Source: Setoptus koraiensis (lineage: Eukaryota; Arthropoda). Taken from it: a stretch of DNA of 64,000 nt. The position numbers were made by a program, and so were the translations under genes. Under the pieces are notes generated by a model. The model worked only from the letters and a program-made list of their open reading frames with translations. It searched no databases and was not told the origin of the DNA. The stretch is from contig CM106585.1 of the NCBI GenBank assembly GCA_048013815.1, forward strand, positions 4,092,001-4,156,000. The letters run 5' to 3'. Shown here piece after piece: positions 52,223 to 63,176 of the stretch (position 1 is the first letter of the stretch; the number at the start of each line of letters is the position of its first letter).

Positions 52223-54550
52223 ATCCGCTCGCCCGTGCTGGCATAGGTGTCCGGCAAACAGGTCGCCGCAGCGCTGCCCGAGCATAATAGGGGCAGCGCC
52301 CGTGCCCATTATTGCCACTTACGCGCCGTATCTATGGCGCGCGTGCCGGCGCCGGCCCGTGTATTATATGGCCAGTGTTCGGTGTACACTTAGATGGATC
52401 GATCGATTACTGCCAGGCCGTATTATGTAATAATAACGTCACAGTCAATCGGATACACAATCGGGCCGCCAGTGGGCCTGGTGGCCGGCAATTTGGCCGG
52501 TGCGGCCGGTGCGCTGTTATGATGATTAGATGGCCATCAAAGAGAGCAATCGAATTTTGTTTGCCGCGAACAAACACGGACGACGACGACGACGAGCAAC
52601 GAACAATTCCTTTGATTGACTCTCGCCATTGTTGTTTGCCATCGGTGCGTGCCAGCATCTTAGCATTTACACCGGCGCCACAACCGCCATATATTTTGTT
52701 AGTGTTACAATGTGTGTATACATGTTATAAAAGTTTAATTTCTGCCGGCTGGCCGGCTGGCGAGCTGGCGCTCCAACGGACAGCCAACGCAGTTGATATA
52801 CGCAGACATATTGGCTCGATATATTTGCCAGGCCGGCCCGATACATTGGGCTGGCGAGCGATATATTGGCTATGCTAAAGCGAGCGATATATTGCCAACA
52901 ATTGGCTTCTTCTGGCGCAAAGTGCTGCATTCTCGCCTCGGCAAGCAACTTGCGAGCCCGCCAAGCAACTGGGGCCAATTCGCAAGCACGGCAAACAAGG
53001 CCGGATAATGCAGAATGGCAGATAATGAAAGCAATGCACAAAATGGAGAGCGCAAACTGATAAGTCAGGGCGCCTCCCCGGCCGCCTGCAATTGATATAC
53101 ACACAACAAACAATATTAACAACAACAACAAGCATGTTAACCATTATTGAGGACCGTTGCCCCGTTTAGCTGCTAGCTGCCAATAATCAGATAAAAAGCA
53201 GATATAAACAAACAAACATTCACAGCGCTGCAACTGACACCGCCGCCACGCCAACACATTAAACACAGCCCACACAGTGCGGCACGCTTGCCAACAATCT
53301 TGGCGGGCCCCAAGATGATGCAGTGGCTCGAACGCGGTGCCAACGGCCAACCTGTTCTTCGTGGCTGTTTTTTCCTGTTTCAACTGGCCCCAAAAAGTAA
53401 ACACGCCACTCGGCCAACTGTGTTTGTGCGTGTGTTTCCTGTTGGTATCGCGGCGGAATCGTTTGCAGCATCGCCGGGCCGTGTTTGCATCCACTCGTCG
53501 TCTAACTGTCCTTGCGCAACACGCACCGGAGACAACGCCAACTCGAGTTTCTACCACGGGTAATATCACAATATTATTAAATAATCGTTATTCGCGTAAC
53601 CTAGATTTTGTTTCTTCTGTTTGCTTGTTTGTTTGTATGTTATACTCTGTGTATCTTGCACCAACTCGGGCCCCACTATCGAGCGAGCGAGCAAGCTCAG
53701 TTGGCATGATTATTCGGCGAACTGTCGCTCCCCTCTCCCGCCATAATCGGCCATAATAGCACTGCAAGAATAAGAAGAAATAAAGGAGAGCAAAAATATG
53801 GTCTCTTTGACATGTTAAATGACGCAACCAACAGAGTGATTTCGTCTCTCTATAGGCTACATAAATCACTCGCTCATTACACCCCTGGCTGGCTCTCTCT
53901 CGCTCGCTAAGCCGCCCTGCTGCTGGCTTGTCGTGCCAACTAAAACAATTCACACATTTCGTAAACTTTGCTGAAATATTGATCATTCAAGTTTTTTAAC
54001 AACCACTCTACGATGAATTTGCCGCTAGCTCGATGCTAACTCACAAGACATGAACACACACACACAATACTTTTATAAGGTGCGATGCAATTTTATTATT
54101 TGCGCTTGATTGATGAGTTGATCGTGGTAAGTGATGTCGCTCACTAATCCCAACCACCCATCCAAATAAACTTAAAACGCGAATCTATTATACTACCCAA
54201 GACCATTTCTCAAGTGTACACCCATCCAGCGCCCCTTGTCCCAATTATGGCGCCCGTGCTGCCGCTACTCCACAAATATTTTGTTGCGCAACTAGCCTAT
54301 TCACAAAACAAACTGGAGCCATATCTCTCATGGGCATCTTGCTTGCCATTATCAAGTAATTATTATCAAATATTGATACTTGAGAAGTCGCTTGGCGAAC
54401 GCACACAAGTCAGCCTAACAGCAGCATCCGGAGAGTAGACGAAACTACCAGAAACAACGGGCTATCACAAAAACAAGCCAGTTAGAACGCAAAAAAGCCC
54501 ACCCAAAAAATAAAAAACAGCCAAGCGGCACTTTAAGTGCATATAGCTCG

Positions 54551-54566
54551 ATTTTATTTTTTTTAT
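54551..54566 (-). terminator. TBCD poly(A) signal region
   Basis: The minus strand reads AATAAAAAAAATAAAAT, with two AATAAA copies. Confidence 0.6.
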
Positions 54567-54632
54567 TATAGTGTAATGTTTTGCGAGATAAATATAAAAA
54601 TATTGTATAAAGCTTGGCTGAATTGGGCCGCA

Positions 54633-57600
54633 TCATGGCCGACTTTCAACCTCTGCTCTCTGTAATGGTGCGGAAGCCGAATCTGAGGCTGGTGGTACCG
54701 CCGCTTTCACTTGGGGCTGGCTTATGCCCAGTAACGAACACAAATTGTTCCTTATCGGCTTAATTTTTTCCACGGATGAGGTCCAGTCGTTCTCACTTAG
54801 TAGTGCCATGGCCTCATCTGGAATCTCAATGGTATCAAAGTATGTCATCAACGATAAATAAAGCTGCTCTGCTGTGTATGCTCGTATTTTGGGAAACTTT
54901 GAACACAACAGTATGACAACATAACCGAGGCACTCGCGCTGTATCTCTGTAAAAAAGTACAATGTAAATAAATTAGATGAGAATATCGAATGTATCATGT
55001 ATCATGTATCATCATGATAGAATATGAACGAGACAATACTGGCGATACTTACTTGGAAACTGAAGCATGGCGCACAACACTTTTGATACTAGCATTAGTC
55101 TCATTAGGTCTACGCCCTTGTGTTTCCAGCAGAACTTGATAAGCTCCAGTTGGAATTTCTCGTTCACGTCATTGAGAAGTCCGCTAGTAAGTAAAAACTC
55201 CGTCGTTATAAAACCTGATACCAGTATACGCTGATTGTTTTCGTTGGCTTGGAGAGTTTGCAAGTACGCCCAATAGACTTGATCAATGATGGTCGCATCT
55301 TTTTGCTTGCATATCATTATCAAATACTCCTTTAGTGCCACCCTGAATTGTCTTGCGCAAGCATCACTTGTCTGACCAATACTCGGTATTAGGCCCTTCC
55401 AAACGCTCGTACTGTAGTCCGGCTTACTCAATAAACTTATGAACGCAGGAGTTGAGTCATCTCTCCAATTGAACTCATCCGAAAGTTTTTCGCGCTCGCC
55501 TATGGCCAAAATAAAATCATGTTCGGGTATATTGGGAACTGAACTATGAGCTATGTGATAGAAGGCTTGGCCCGCTACTTCTCTCGCCAGATCATTGTGA
55601 TACACAGCTTGTTGCGCAATGGCAGCCATCATACGACGAACCAGATCCTGATCAAACATAGTCTTGACATTAATATTCACTAAATAAGGCGCTAGCTCTT
55701 TCATTGATTTAATAGCGGCCCGTCTGACCACAACACCTATGTCGCCGCGCTGATCTGATGTGTAATCTTGAGCGCATTCAACGAGACTATCAAATCCCGA
55801 TATGATAAATGCACTCGAGACAATTATTATGGATGGTTCCAAGCGTAGTAAAAATTCTGTAAAAGCTAAACATGCATCAGCTTTGGCATGAGCAAACACT
55901 TTGGTGCCATTATTAGTTGGCTGCTTCAAATATTCTGTTAGTGATATCAAGACAATATGTAGAGTATCGCAATCCAACTTGTATAGTTCTGACAACTTCG
56001 ACAGACCTTTAAGGCCTCCACGTCGACTACTTTCATTGGCACTCTTCAGTAATTGATTGAAATTTGTCAATATTCGATCTTGAGATGTTTTGTCCTCTTT
56101 GTAAAAATACATGCACATCGATATTAATGCTGAAGCTCCAGCATCACGTAAATTTTCTTCATCACAGTCTAAGGCGGATAAAGCTATCGACTCCCACAAA
56201 CTCAATACATTCGAATCTCCTGCTGAATGAATATCTTCGTTCTTGAATAATTGTGCTTCGCTTGATGCCACAATGATATTGCATATGGCCTCCGTGAATA
56301 TAGGAGCTGCTTGTTTACTCTCGAGCTGTTTCGTGCATAATTCGGCTATCTTGGAGACATGATCAATCAAATCTTGCGAATACCCGGATTGTAACGCTCG
56401 CAGACCGATGATGATCTTTGATAAAGCTTCTATACCTCCATGCTTTATGTTGTTGTTTTCAGTCTGCACAGTCATAGCTATCAATGCCGGAATCACTTGC
56501 TTGTCAACGAATTCTTTGTCCACATGAAGTATAAGACCACATAGAGCCTCGCTTGCAAGACGTCTTATTTGAATATCCCAGTGTCCAATTTTTTTCTCAA
56601 CTAAATGCTCCACCAATGGTTGAGAGTATTTGTTGAATTTGGCTAAATATGTTGAAAGCTGTAAATATGCTATAGTGCGTTGTCCGACATTCTGATAATC
56701 AGCATTTGAGATAATATCGATGCCTTCCTCGTTAGTGAATGACCCTTGACGACCTACCAGTTCCTGAAAAGCTGCAGATGCAGCTCGACGACACTGGACT
56801 TCTCTATCGAACACCATGGTGCATATTAGAGCGGTGGATATGGAATCTACAAGAGTCTTCAAAAGACTCTCATCATAAACTCTAGCCATTGCCCAACAGC
56901 AATAACAAGCTGCATCACGTACTTGTGTACCGACAGAGAAGCTACCTTTGTTTTTGTCATAGATAATGGCTTTCCTGATTAATTCTGCTGTTATATTAAG
57001 CTTTTCAGGAAGTATAAGACCATGTCGAGCCATCTCGGCGATTGTCAAACAACCTCCATGCCAAGCATATTCATTGGTTTCATCTGTCATTATATTAAAC
57101 ACAGCATCTAAGATGTCATCAGCAGCTTCTTTTGGCAACCTATTCGATATTCTTGCCAGACCCTTGGCTGATGACCATCGGATTTTGGTTTGTGAATCTT
57201 GAACTCCAACAAACAATGAATTGATTATGGGCTCCAGGTCAGGCTCGCAATCCTCTTCATCGTTAGCTTCAGTGAGTATTTGATTGCCTGATGTTGCACC
57301 GTGTTTCGTGATACTATCAGCATCGATGCGTTTACCGAGTATACGACTGCCACGAGAGTATCTCCAGGGCGCAATTCTATTGGGTAGTAGGTTGAGACCG
57401 ACCCGTTGGCACAATTTGATGAGAAGCTGCCTAATGAGCTCCCTATTGACTTTCTCAATGTCGGTACGATTTAACGTTTCGATGATACGCTGACATCTCG
57501 ATTTCATATCCTGTCTTGAGCCCATCTTAAATATATAATTTAATGTTCTTAAAAATCCTATGAGATTGACATCTTCCAAACTATCAACACGTCCTAGCTT

Positions 57601-58266
57601 TATGTCAGCAAGATTGTTAATGGTAAGATTAATGAAATTATCCAAGTGCTTGCCTTGCTTGTTCACGTCTGATCTGGTGAGAAACTTGGCCAGACAAAAA
57701 GCTGTTGCATGTTGACATGAATCGTGAGAGCCTAGATTCTTAAGTAGCAAATTGTATATTTTATCAGCTAGTGGGACATCTTGTGTGCCATCATCGAATT
57801 TGGCTAAGTCGAATGGCACCAATACTACAATAGACAACCATACAGTTAGTACATATCTCGTTTGCCAATTGTCTCTACTGGCCGATTCATCCTGTTTCGC
57901 TAGTAGATCCACCAAAGGCTTTAGTTTGTCTGTATCATGAGGGAAACGTTTTGATATAGATTTGAATCCTCTGACCTTGATTAGATTGTATAAGAACTTG
58001 AATACTGCATGATATCGATTGTCTGGAACGTCTGGCTGCAATACAATATCGGTCAATTTGTTTATAATACTTTCCAAATGTCCATCGAGTAATTCAGGTT
58101 GCTCTTGATAGTTGTCGACAATCTTACGAAAAGACTCAACAAGTTTCTCTGCTTGACCGGCCTCTTTTGATTCTTTGCCAGTTAAATTTGAATTTAAATT
58201 GTTGATCAAGTTGAGACAATCATCGAAATGTACAAATCTCTCATGGTTTCGTGGACATGTATCCAT
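54633..58266 (-). CDS. TBCD: tubulin-folding cofactor D
   Basis: Two exons, 58266-55053 and 54946-54633, joined in phase 1 across a 106-bp GTAAGT...AG intron, give 1175 aa (human TBCD is about 1190). The first ATG is at 58266; an upstream GTC/TTG extension is ignored. Cofactor D captures beta-tubulin in the folding and recycling of alpha/beta-tubulin dimers, with Arl2 and cofactors C and E. The protein is all-helical and HEAT-like. Diagnostic blocks are WQTRYVLTVWLSIVVLVPFDL near 136-156, a central KIRWSSAKGLARI block, and the C-terminal FPKIRAYTAEQLYLSL followed by RNNLCSLLGISQPQ in exon 2. An Ala/Ser-rich tail ends the protein. Minus-strand AATAAA copies lie near 54551-54565, about 65-80 nt past the stop. 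Confidence 0.97.
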
Positions 58267-59521
58267 GACGACCAAAATAAATGATGAGATTGACCACGAT
58301 AACTATCTAGTTTAATAGCAAACACTGGGTTTAAATTTTAGCAGGTAATAAATAAGTGGATGCCTCACGAAATGGCTTTCTACAACAGCCCGATCGTCTT
58401 GAGGAAAAACTCTCGCGACTGGCAGACGATTAGAGTGTTTGAATCTATCACATATGTATGCAATCTAAATAAGTGTTATTAAAATAAGATACAACTTGAT
58501 TATGTAACTGCTAATTCACATTAGTAACTCTGTAACAGCCTGTTTGACAGAAGCGAGCTTACAACCGATACAAATCAGCTGTACAACAATAAATATTCAT
58601 CAAACATGACTGACCGAGCCGGATGCACCGCCCACCGTTTCGAAGTGACACACCCCCCATTTCTGTGCGGATTCGCTTCTTTTTCATATAACTTTCCTCA
58701 AAAAATCTCTCTAAAAACTATATTGGCCTATATGATTATTAACTGGTTGGCATCACTGAAATCACACAATCCTCGTTACGTAACCTATTTATTGGGTAGC
58801 TCCGAGGAAATCTTGTTTAGAAATATTAGCGGCACATTATTCAACATATTATGTGCAACTGCAACGCGCACCTGCTAATTTCAAGTCACTAACAATTCTT
58901 GGCATTTCCGCTTGATAGAATATCAACAGCTAAGAATTTTAAGAGGATCTCTTTCATCTCAACAGGTATGTATAGAATTCTAAGAAAGTTTATTCATCTA
59001 TGAACAAGTTACGACTCGCCACAGGCTGAGGGAGCGAGATGCTGAAAGATCATTTTGATCGACTCTAAATACAATGTATGCATCTCAATACTATCAACTA
59101 GTTTGCTAGAACAATAGACATTTCTATTTTCAGCCCCATCGATCGCCTCTTTACAGACTGCTACACGTTAGGCAGATTAAAGCGAAACATTTTTGTCCCA
59201 GCTAGTCTTTTGGTTAGTCTTTGATCTGAATGCTATCAATTTATATGAGAATTCGACTTCTCATTAATCCAAATGTCATACATACATATTGAACCTCACA
59301 CTACAAAAGTGAATTGATAGCTAGCTGTGCTAATCGCGATATATTCTATTATGCTTTTTCGGGCAGAATAAATATCCAGTGAATCATCCCGTCATTCAAT
59401 CAACCAACATGTGGGTTTAGTTCTATCTTATTGAGTGTTGATTGTAATGTAATAATAATGTTTAGTTGATACAGCTTCAATTCATTTTCTACCATCACCT
59501 CGATTCAAAGTCGGTTGCATC
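58267..59521. other. spacer between TBCD and the first receptor gene
   Basis: About 1.25 kb of AT-rich DNA with the TBCD promoter at the left and the receptor 3' UTR at the right. A 90-codon plus-strand ORF (58606-58878) matches nothing and lacks context. No repeats of note. Confidence 0.55.
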
Positions 59522-60874
59522 TTAGTCTTCTCCGTAATAGAACGTCCTTATTAAATCGGCTACAAATATAAATGTTGAGATGGAACCAAAAGAGACCTGA
59601 GTATAAAAACGGGTGCATCGGACAGAAATAACAATTAACTATGTGAAATCTAGATAAAGTGATCAGATGAATATTAGTTCATCAACCAAACTTACGCTAC
59701 TCATTGTCTTAAAAGTCAGAGGGATCACGTTGAAACACGTGAAGCTTATTATTTCATCGCGCAATCTATTTATAAATAAGGCGGCGTTTTCTTTGGTATT
59801 TTCGGGTATATTATCTACGAATAACATGGCTAGTATTGCCTCGTATGGTGAATGAGCCGCATGTGAAACCTCTGCCGCTTCGCACAAAACTCCAAACATC
59901 AATATCACAAGGTAAATTTGCACGAAAATCAAGCTGAATTTAACAAACCAATCGAGAATTTCCATGAACAACAGTACATATGTCACCATGTATGATAGAC
60001 TAATGACGTACAACCCAAAGACAAATATGACTTTGCTCCAAAATTTATCAGATTGATGTAATATTTCAGATAGTTCAACATGTTGCAAAAAAAGTAGAGA
60101 TATTCTACTTGATGCCGCACTATTTTTTGGATTGTCTAGGCATTCATTCACGCAAGCTTGTATCTTACAACTTAATTGATGATATTCCGATTTCATTGCT
60201 CTACAGATAAACAAGAATGCTGTTATGGCGAGAGTGAAAATATAGAGAACGTAAGCCTGAATCAACGTAGACGTAGGCACGAAGCTTATCCAATTGAAAT
60301 TTCTTGAGCATACCTCATCGTACCAAGAATCGCATAGAAATTTTGAGCTTCGGATGACAACAGCGTAAAGTATAGACCGTATTATTCTCTCAGAATATTT
60401 TCTGTACTCGAATACGACTTCGTCGGATTGTTTTCCTATTTTGATGTATCTCATTTTCAATCTCTCATTTAAATTGATACTTTTAGATGATGCGAATGGT
60501 AGCCTCCACTCTGTTGTCTTTGAGAATTTTCGAAACAGCCAAATAAGCATTATTCCAGCCACCGCCGACAATAAATACAAGATTATTATCAGATTTAATG
60601 ATTTTTTTTGCGAATTTGTACCAAACATGCAGAACAGATCCCCAGTTAGCGCGTCCATTAAAAACTTGTAGTCGTCGAATAATGTCCTCTTCAGAACAAA
60701 GTATAGTAGTCTCGAAATTTCTATAGTAAATAGCATATACAATAAATTTATAAACTGGAGCTTTCTTTTCTGAGACCATACACTCTGTTGCCATTCGTAG
60801 TCATTGTCTTCATAGAAGACATCCGACGATTGTAATATCTTTAGCCTGACGAATGGCTCTTCGATGAAGCTCAT
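59522..60874 (-). CDS. gustatory-receptor-like seven-helix protein 1
   Basis: Two exons, 60874-59696 and 59596-59522, joined in phase 0 at AGC|GTAAGT...CAG|GTC, give 417 aa. Reading through the donor would end the protein early with SVSLVDELIFI. The 24-residue last exon (VSFGSISTFIFVADLIRTFYYGED) instead restores a seventh helix, as in gustatory receptors, where a phase-0 intron also precedes the last helix. Several hydrophobic helices are visible. A conserved block HSPYEAILAMLFV precedes the C-terminal part. It is about equally long as the neighbour at 61289-62743 and clearly homologous to it at the C terminus. Function (ligand-gated chemoreceptor in sensory neurons) is inferred from topology and gene structure; the classic TY-QF motif is not intact. 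Confidence 0.75.
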
Positions 60875-61133
60875 TCTGATTAAATAAGTTTTATATAATT
60901 ACACTGAGATTATTTGGTATAGTTTGCTAGAATCACTGATAAAATTTGATTAAGAAATATATTGATTCGAATATATTTTATCAAGTGTTCGAGATAAGTA
61001 CGAAAATATTAAAAGTGCACTACACAGAATATCGGTACCTATCGCGATCGAAATAGAAACTATTGATGTATCTCTGAATTATTTATGAGTGTTTTTTATT
61101 TATGCAATTCATTTCGAACGCGATCACTTTCAC
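60875..61133. other. spacer 5' of receptor 1
   Basis: AT-rich, 259 bp. It should contain the promoter of receptor 1. No clear element seen. Confidence 0.5.
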
Positions 61134-61206
61134 GCTTTTCAGTTTTTTCTATATAGAAAAGATTATGTTGCAAATTGTGACAAAAACTGCCTTGAACGGG
61201 TGTGGA
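61134..61206 (-). pseudogene. 73-bp fragment of receptor gene 2
   Basis: Copies 62296-62371 of receptor 2 exon 1 with three substitutions and one 3-bp in-frame deletion (about 96% identical). It lies in sense orientation 82 bp past the receptor 2 stop. Flanks on both sides are unrelated, so only this piece was copied or survives. Confidence 0.85.
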
Positions 61207-61288
61207 CGTAATAATCACTTATCTACAACTCACTCACAAACCTTTTATCGATAAGTTAGCTCAATCCACGACGACAACATTACATGTT

Positions 61289-62743
61289 TCAAATGTCTCG
61301 CTCGTAAAACGAACTCCTGATCATATCTACCAGGAGAACAAAGAGAGATGTCCATCCGAAAGTCATCTAGAACGAAAAATTAAGGAAGAAATTGAAGAGG
61401 AGTTTTGTTGGGTGAATTCGATGATTCTTGGGGTATATAAATGAATGTATGAATGAAATGAGCTCTAAATCAGAGCAATACCAACCTCACTGATGAATCT
61501 ATAGTTTATTCTGGAGCGGTTAATAGAGGTATAAGAAACCAGCTGGTGCTTTAATCTGTCCTGGAAAGATAGTACCTATTTGAATATCAAGAATATGACA
61601 TCATATTGCATCTCGTTACTCGACGTTGTGTAGATTTATGATTATTATTGCAACGTGAACGCAACTTACTAGTTGTCTGACATCATTCGGGAGATCTCGG
61701 ACAAATGTCATAGAGTACAAATACTCGTAAGGTGAATGGGCATGAAAGCAAACTGAGGCTGCAATTAGATGAACTATAATATTCACACTCATAACTGATA
61801 CTAGTGCAAAAGCTACCACCATTCTGATATAAATTGAAAGTTCTCCAAAAAGAATCAAATAACTCAGGTGCAACGATATAAATGTTAAAACTGCGGCAGT
61901 TGGTTCATTTAATTTAGACCAAAATCTGTCCGATTGTTCTATGTTATCCGATAGCTCTAAGTGATAGAAATAAAGTTTCTTGAAATCTCCTAATCTTTTC
62001 TTGGATTGAATATCGTTTGAGTTAGCCACGATAGCACATTCAAGTATGCCTTGACTAATATTTTTAAACTCATTGATATATGTTGAACAAATAAAATAGT
62101 ATAATATATATAACTTGCCAAACAGCATATAAGTATAATAGTAAACGAAGGTAAGCATCATTGTTGAGATGCTATTGCCGATGACATGATTGCGACAAGA
62201 AGCGTCATTTATATTATTATAAACAGACAGGCAATTGAGCCCTGCCATAGTTAAAATCATAGGCACTCTAACTATAGTGATAATCCTGCTGAAAAGCTTT
62301 TCAGTTTTTTCTATGTAGAAAAGATTATTATGTTGCAAATTGTGACAAAAACTGTCTTGAATGGGTGTGGATTGCAATAAATAGAATGGCATGAGCCATT
62401 CTGTTTTGTCGGTTTCAGTCCTTCCAATATAGAGAATATCTACTATTAAGAAAGTTAATGTTGCAGCGAGGATCATTATGTGCACGTACTCAGTGCCGTA
62501 AATGCAATAATATTCCATGAACAAAAACTGATATGCATTTCCGCTCAGCACCTTGATCATAAACTTCAAATTACATTCCACTATAAACACCAGACAAATA
62601 GCAATCAGAGCAATTTTATCATATGATTGAGGCAAAACTTGTTGGACATATTTGCTGTCTTCCGGTATAAATCTCATTGTCTGTAGTTCTGTGATGAACG
62701 GGCTGTGTTTAATCAACGATTTAGCGCTGTTGCAGTGTGTCAT
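61289..62743 (-). CDS. gustatory-receptor-like seven-helix protein 2
   Basis: Three exons, 62743-61670, 61560-61486 and 61366-61289, all phase 0, give 408 aa. The first exon alone would run on into a short nonsense tail (VSCVHVAII...). A donor CTA|GTAAGT leads instead to a 25-codon exon (DRLKHQLVSYTSINRSRIN...) and a 25-codon last exon (MTFGWTSLFVLLVDMIRSSFYERDI). Both match the C terminus of receptor 1 position for position. The middle donor is GTTGGT, weaker than the others. A conserved HSPYEYLYSMTFV block matches HSPYEAILAMLFV of receptor 1. It is a multi-helix membrane protein, most likely a divergent arthropod gustatory receptor; the ligand is unknown. Receptor 1 lacks the intron between exons 1 and 2. 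Confidence 0.75.
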
Positions 62744-62774
62744 GGTTGCTGAAGTTGCTGTCGACGATCTGATT

Positions 62775-63176
62775 CTATTTATTGCTTGTGGACATCTTCC
62801 TGCGGATAATAGTGGCTACTATTGATAACAATATACCCGTGATCCAGTGATGATATTGGCAAAGACTGGCAATTTTTTTTTTCCATTCCATATCTCGAAA
62901 GTTTGCACCCATTTTGATATTATCCACGAGTTGGCTCAAGTTGTTGTACGCATATTTTCCAGACATATGTCGCCATAAATAATTGATGCTGTCCGCACGA
63001 GCGGCGGCTGCTCGGAGTGTTGCAACTTGCTGAACTTGCCCGAGTGTCGAACATACGACGCAAACAGTTGTAACCTTATCCGGTGGGTAATTCCTGGTTC
63101 GGTGTGTTCGGTTCACTGTTGGCCAAAAAGGGTTGCCAGAGGTAAACACGGCGAGCGGAACTGCTGGTGAATCCAT
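62775..63176 (-). CDS. hypothetical small ORF, possibly tail-anchored
   Basis: 133 codons from the ATG at 63176. I do not recognise the protein. The first half is GC-rich and Pro/Thr/Ala/Val-rich, the second half AT-rich and more protein-like. A single hydrophobic segment (WITGILLSIVATII) lies near the C terminus, followed by basic RRKMSTSNK, as in tail-anchored proteins. Its stop is only 31 bp upstream of the ATG of receptor 2 on the same strand. It may be a real gene, a leader exon of the receptor transcript, or a chance ORF. Confidence 0.3.
   Translation of the reverse strand: MDSPAVPLAVFTSGNPFWPTVNRTHRTRNYPPDKVTTVCVVCSTLGQVQQVATLRAAAARADSINYLWRHMSGKYAYNNLSQLVDNIKMGANFRDMEWKKKIASLCQYHHWITGILLSIVATIIRRKMSTSNK

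Larger units (their letters stand above)
28038..54552. other. about 26-kb gene desert, repeat-laden and mostly GC-rich
   Basis: No recognisable protein, tRNA or rRNA, and no transposase or reverse-transcriptase motif, is seen between the NALCN 5' end and the TBCD 3' end. ORFs up to about 350 codons occur, but on both strands and in overlapping frames, with repetitive His/Thr, Cys/Val, Arg/Ala or Gln/Asn content, as expected where GC-rich DNA lacks stops. GC content rises after about 29.5 kb and falls near 53.8 kb. Short palindromes (GGGCCC, GGCGCC, GGCCGGCC) and GCCAGC/GGCTGG runs recur throughout. CpG is common, not depleted. Individual repeats are listed separately. Parts not listed hold degenerate versions of the same words and nothing else that I can support. 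Confidence 0.7.

Noticed and set aside
28038..54552. CRISPR array or other prokaryotic repeat system
   Set aside because: Units are contiguous without spacers, and the window is clearly animal nuclear DNA with spliced genes.
28038..54552. Transposable element origin of the desert
   Set aside because: No reverse transcriptase, transposase or integrase motif, no long terminal repeats, and no long inverted repeats were seen. A degenerate non-autonomous element cannot be fully excluded.
58606..58878. 90-codon plus-strand ORF between TBCD and receptor 1
   Set aside because: No recognisable domain, no context, and a length that occurs by chance.
59663..59695. C terminus SVSLVDELIFI of receptor 1 by read-through
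   Set aside because: Lies past a strong GTAAGT donor and does not match the paralog, while the spliced exon does.
61202..61444. 80-codon plus-strand ORF
   Set aside because: Antisense to the last exon of receptor 2 and without independent support.
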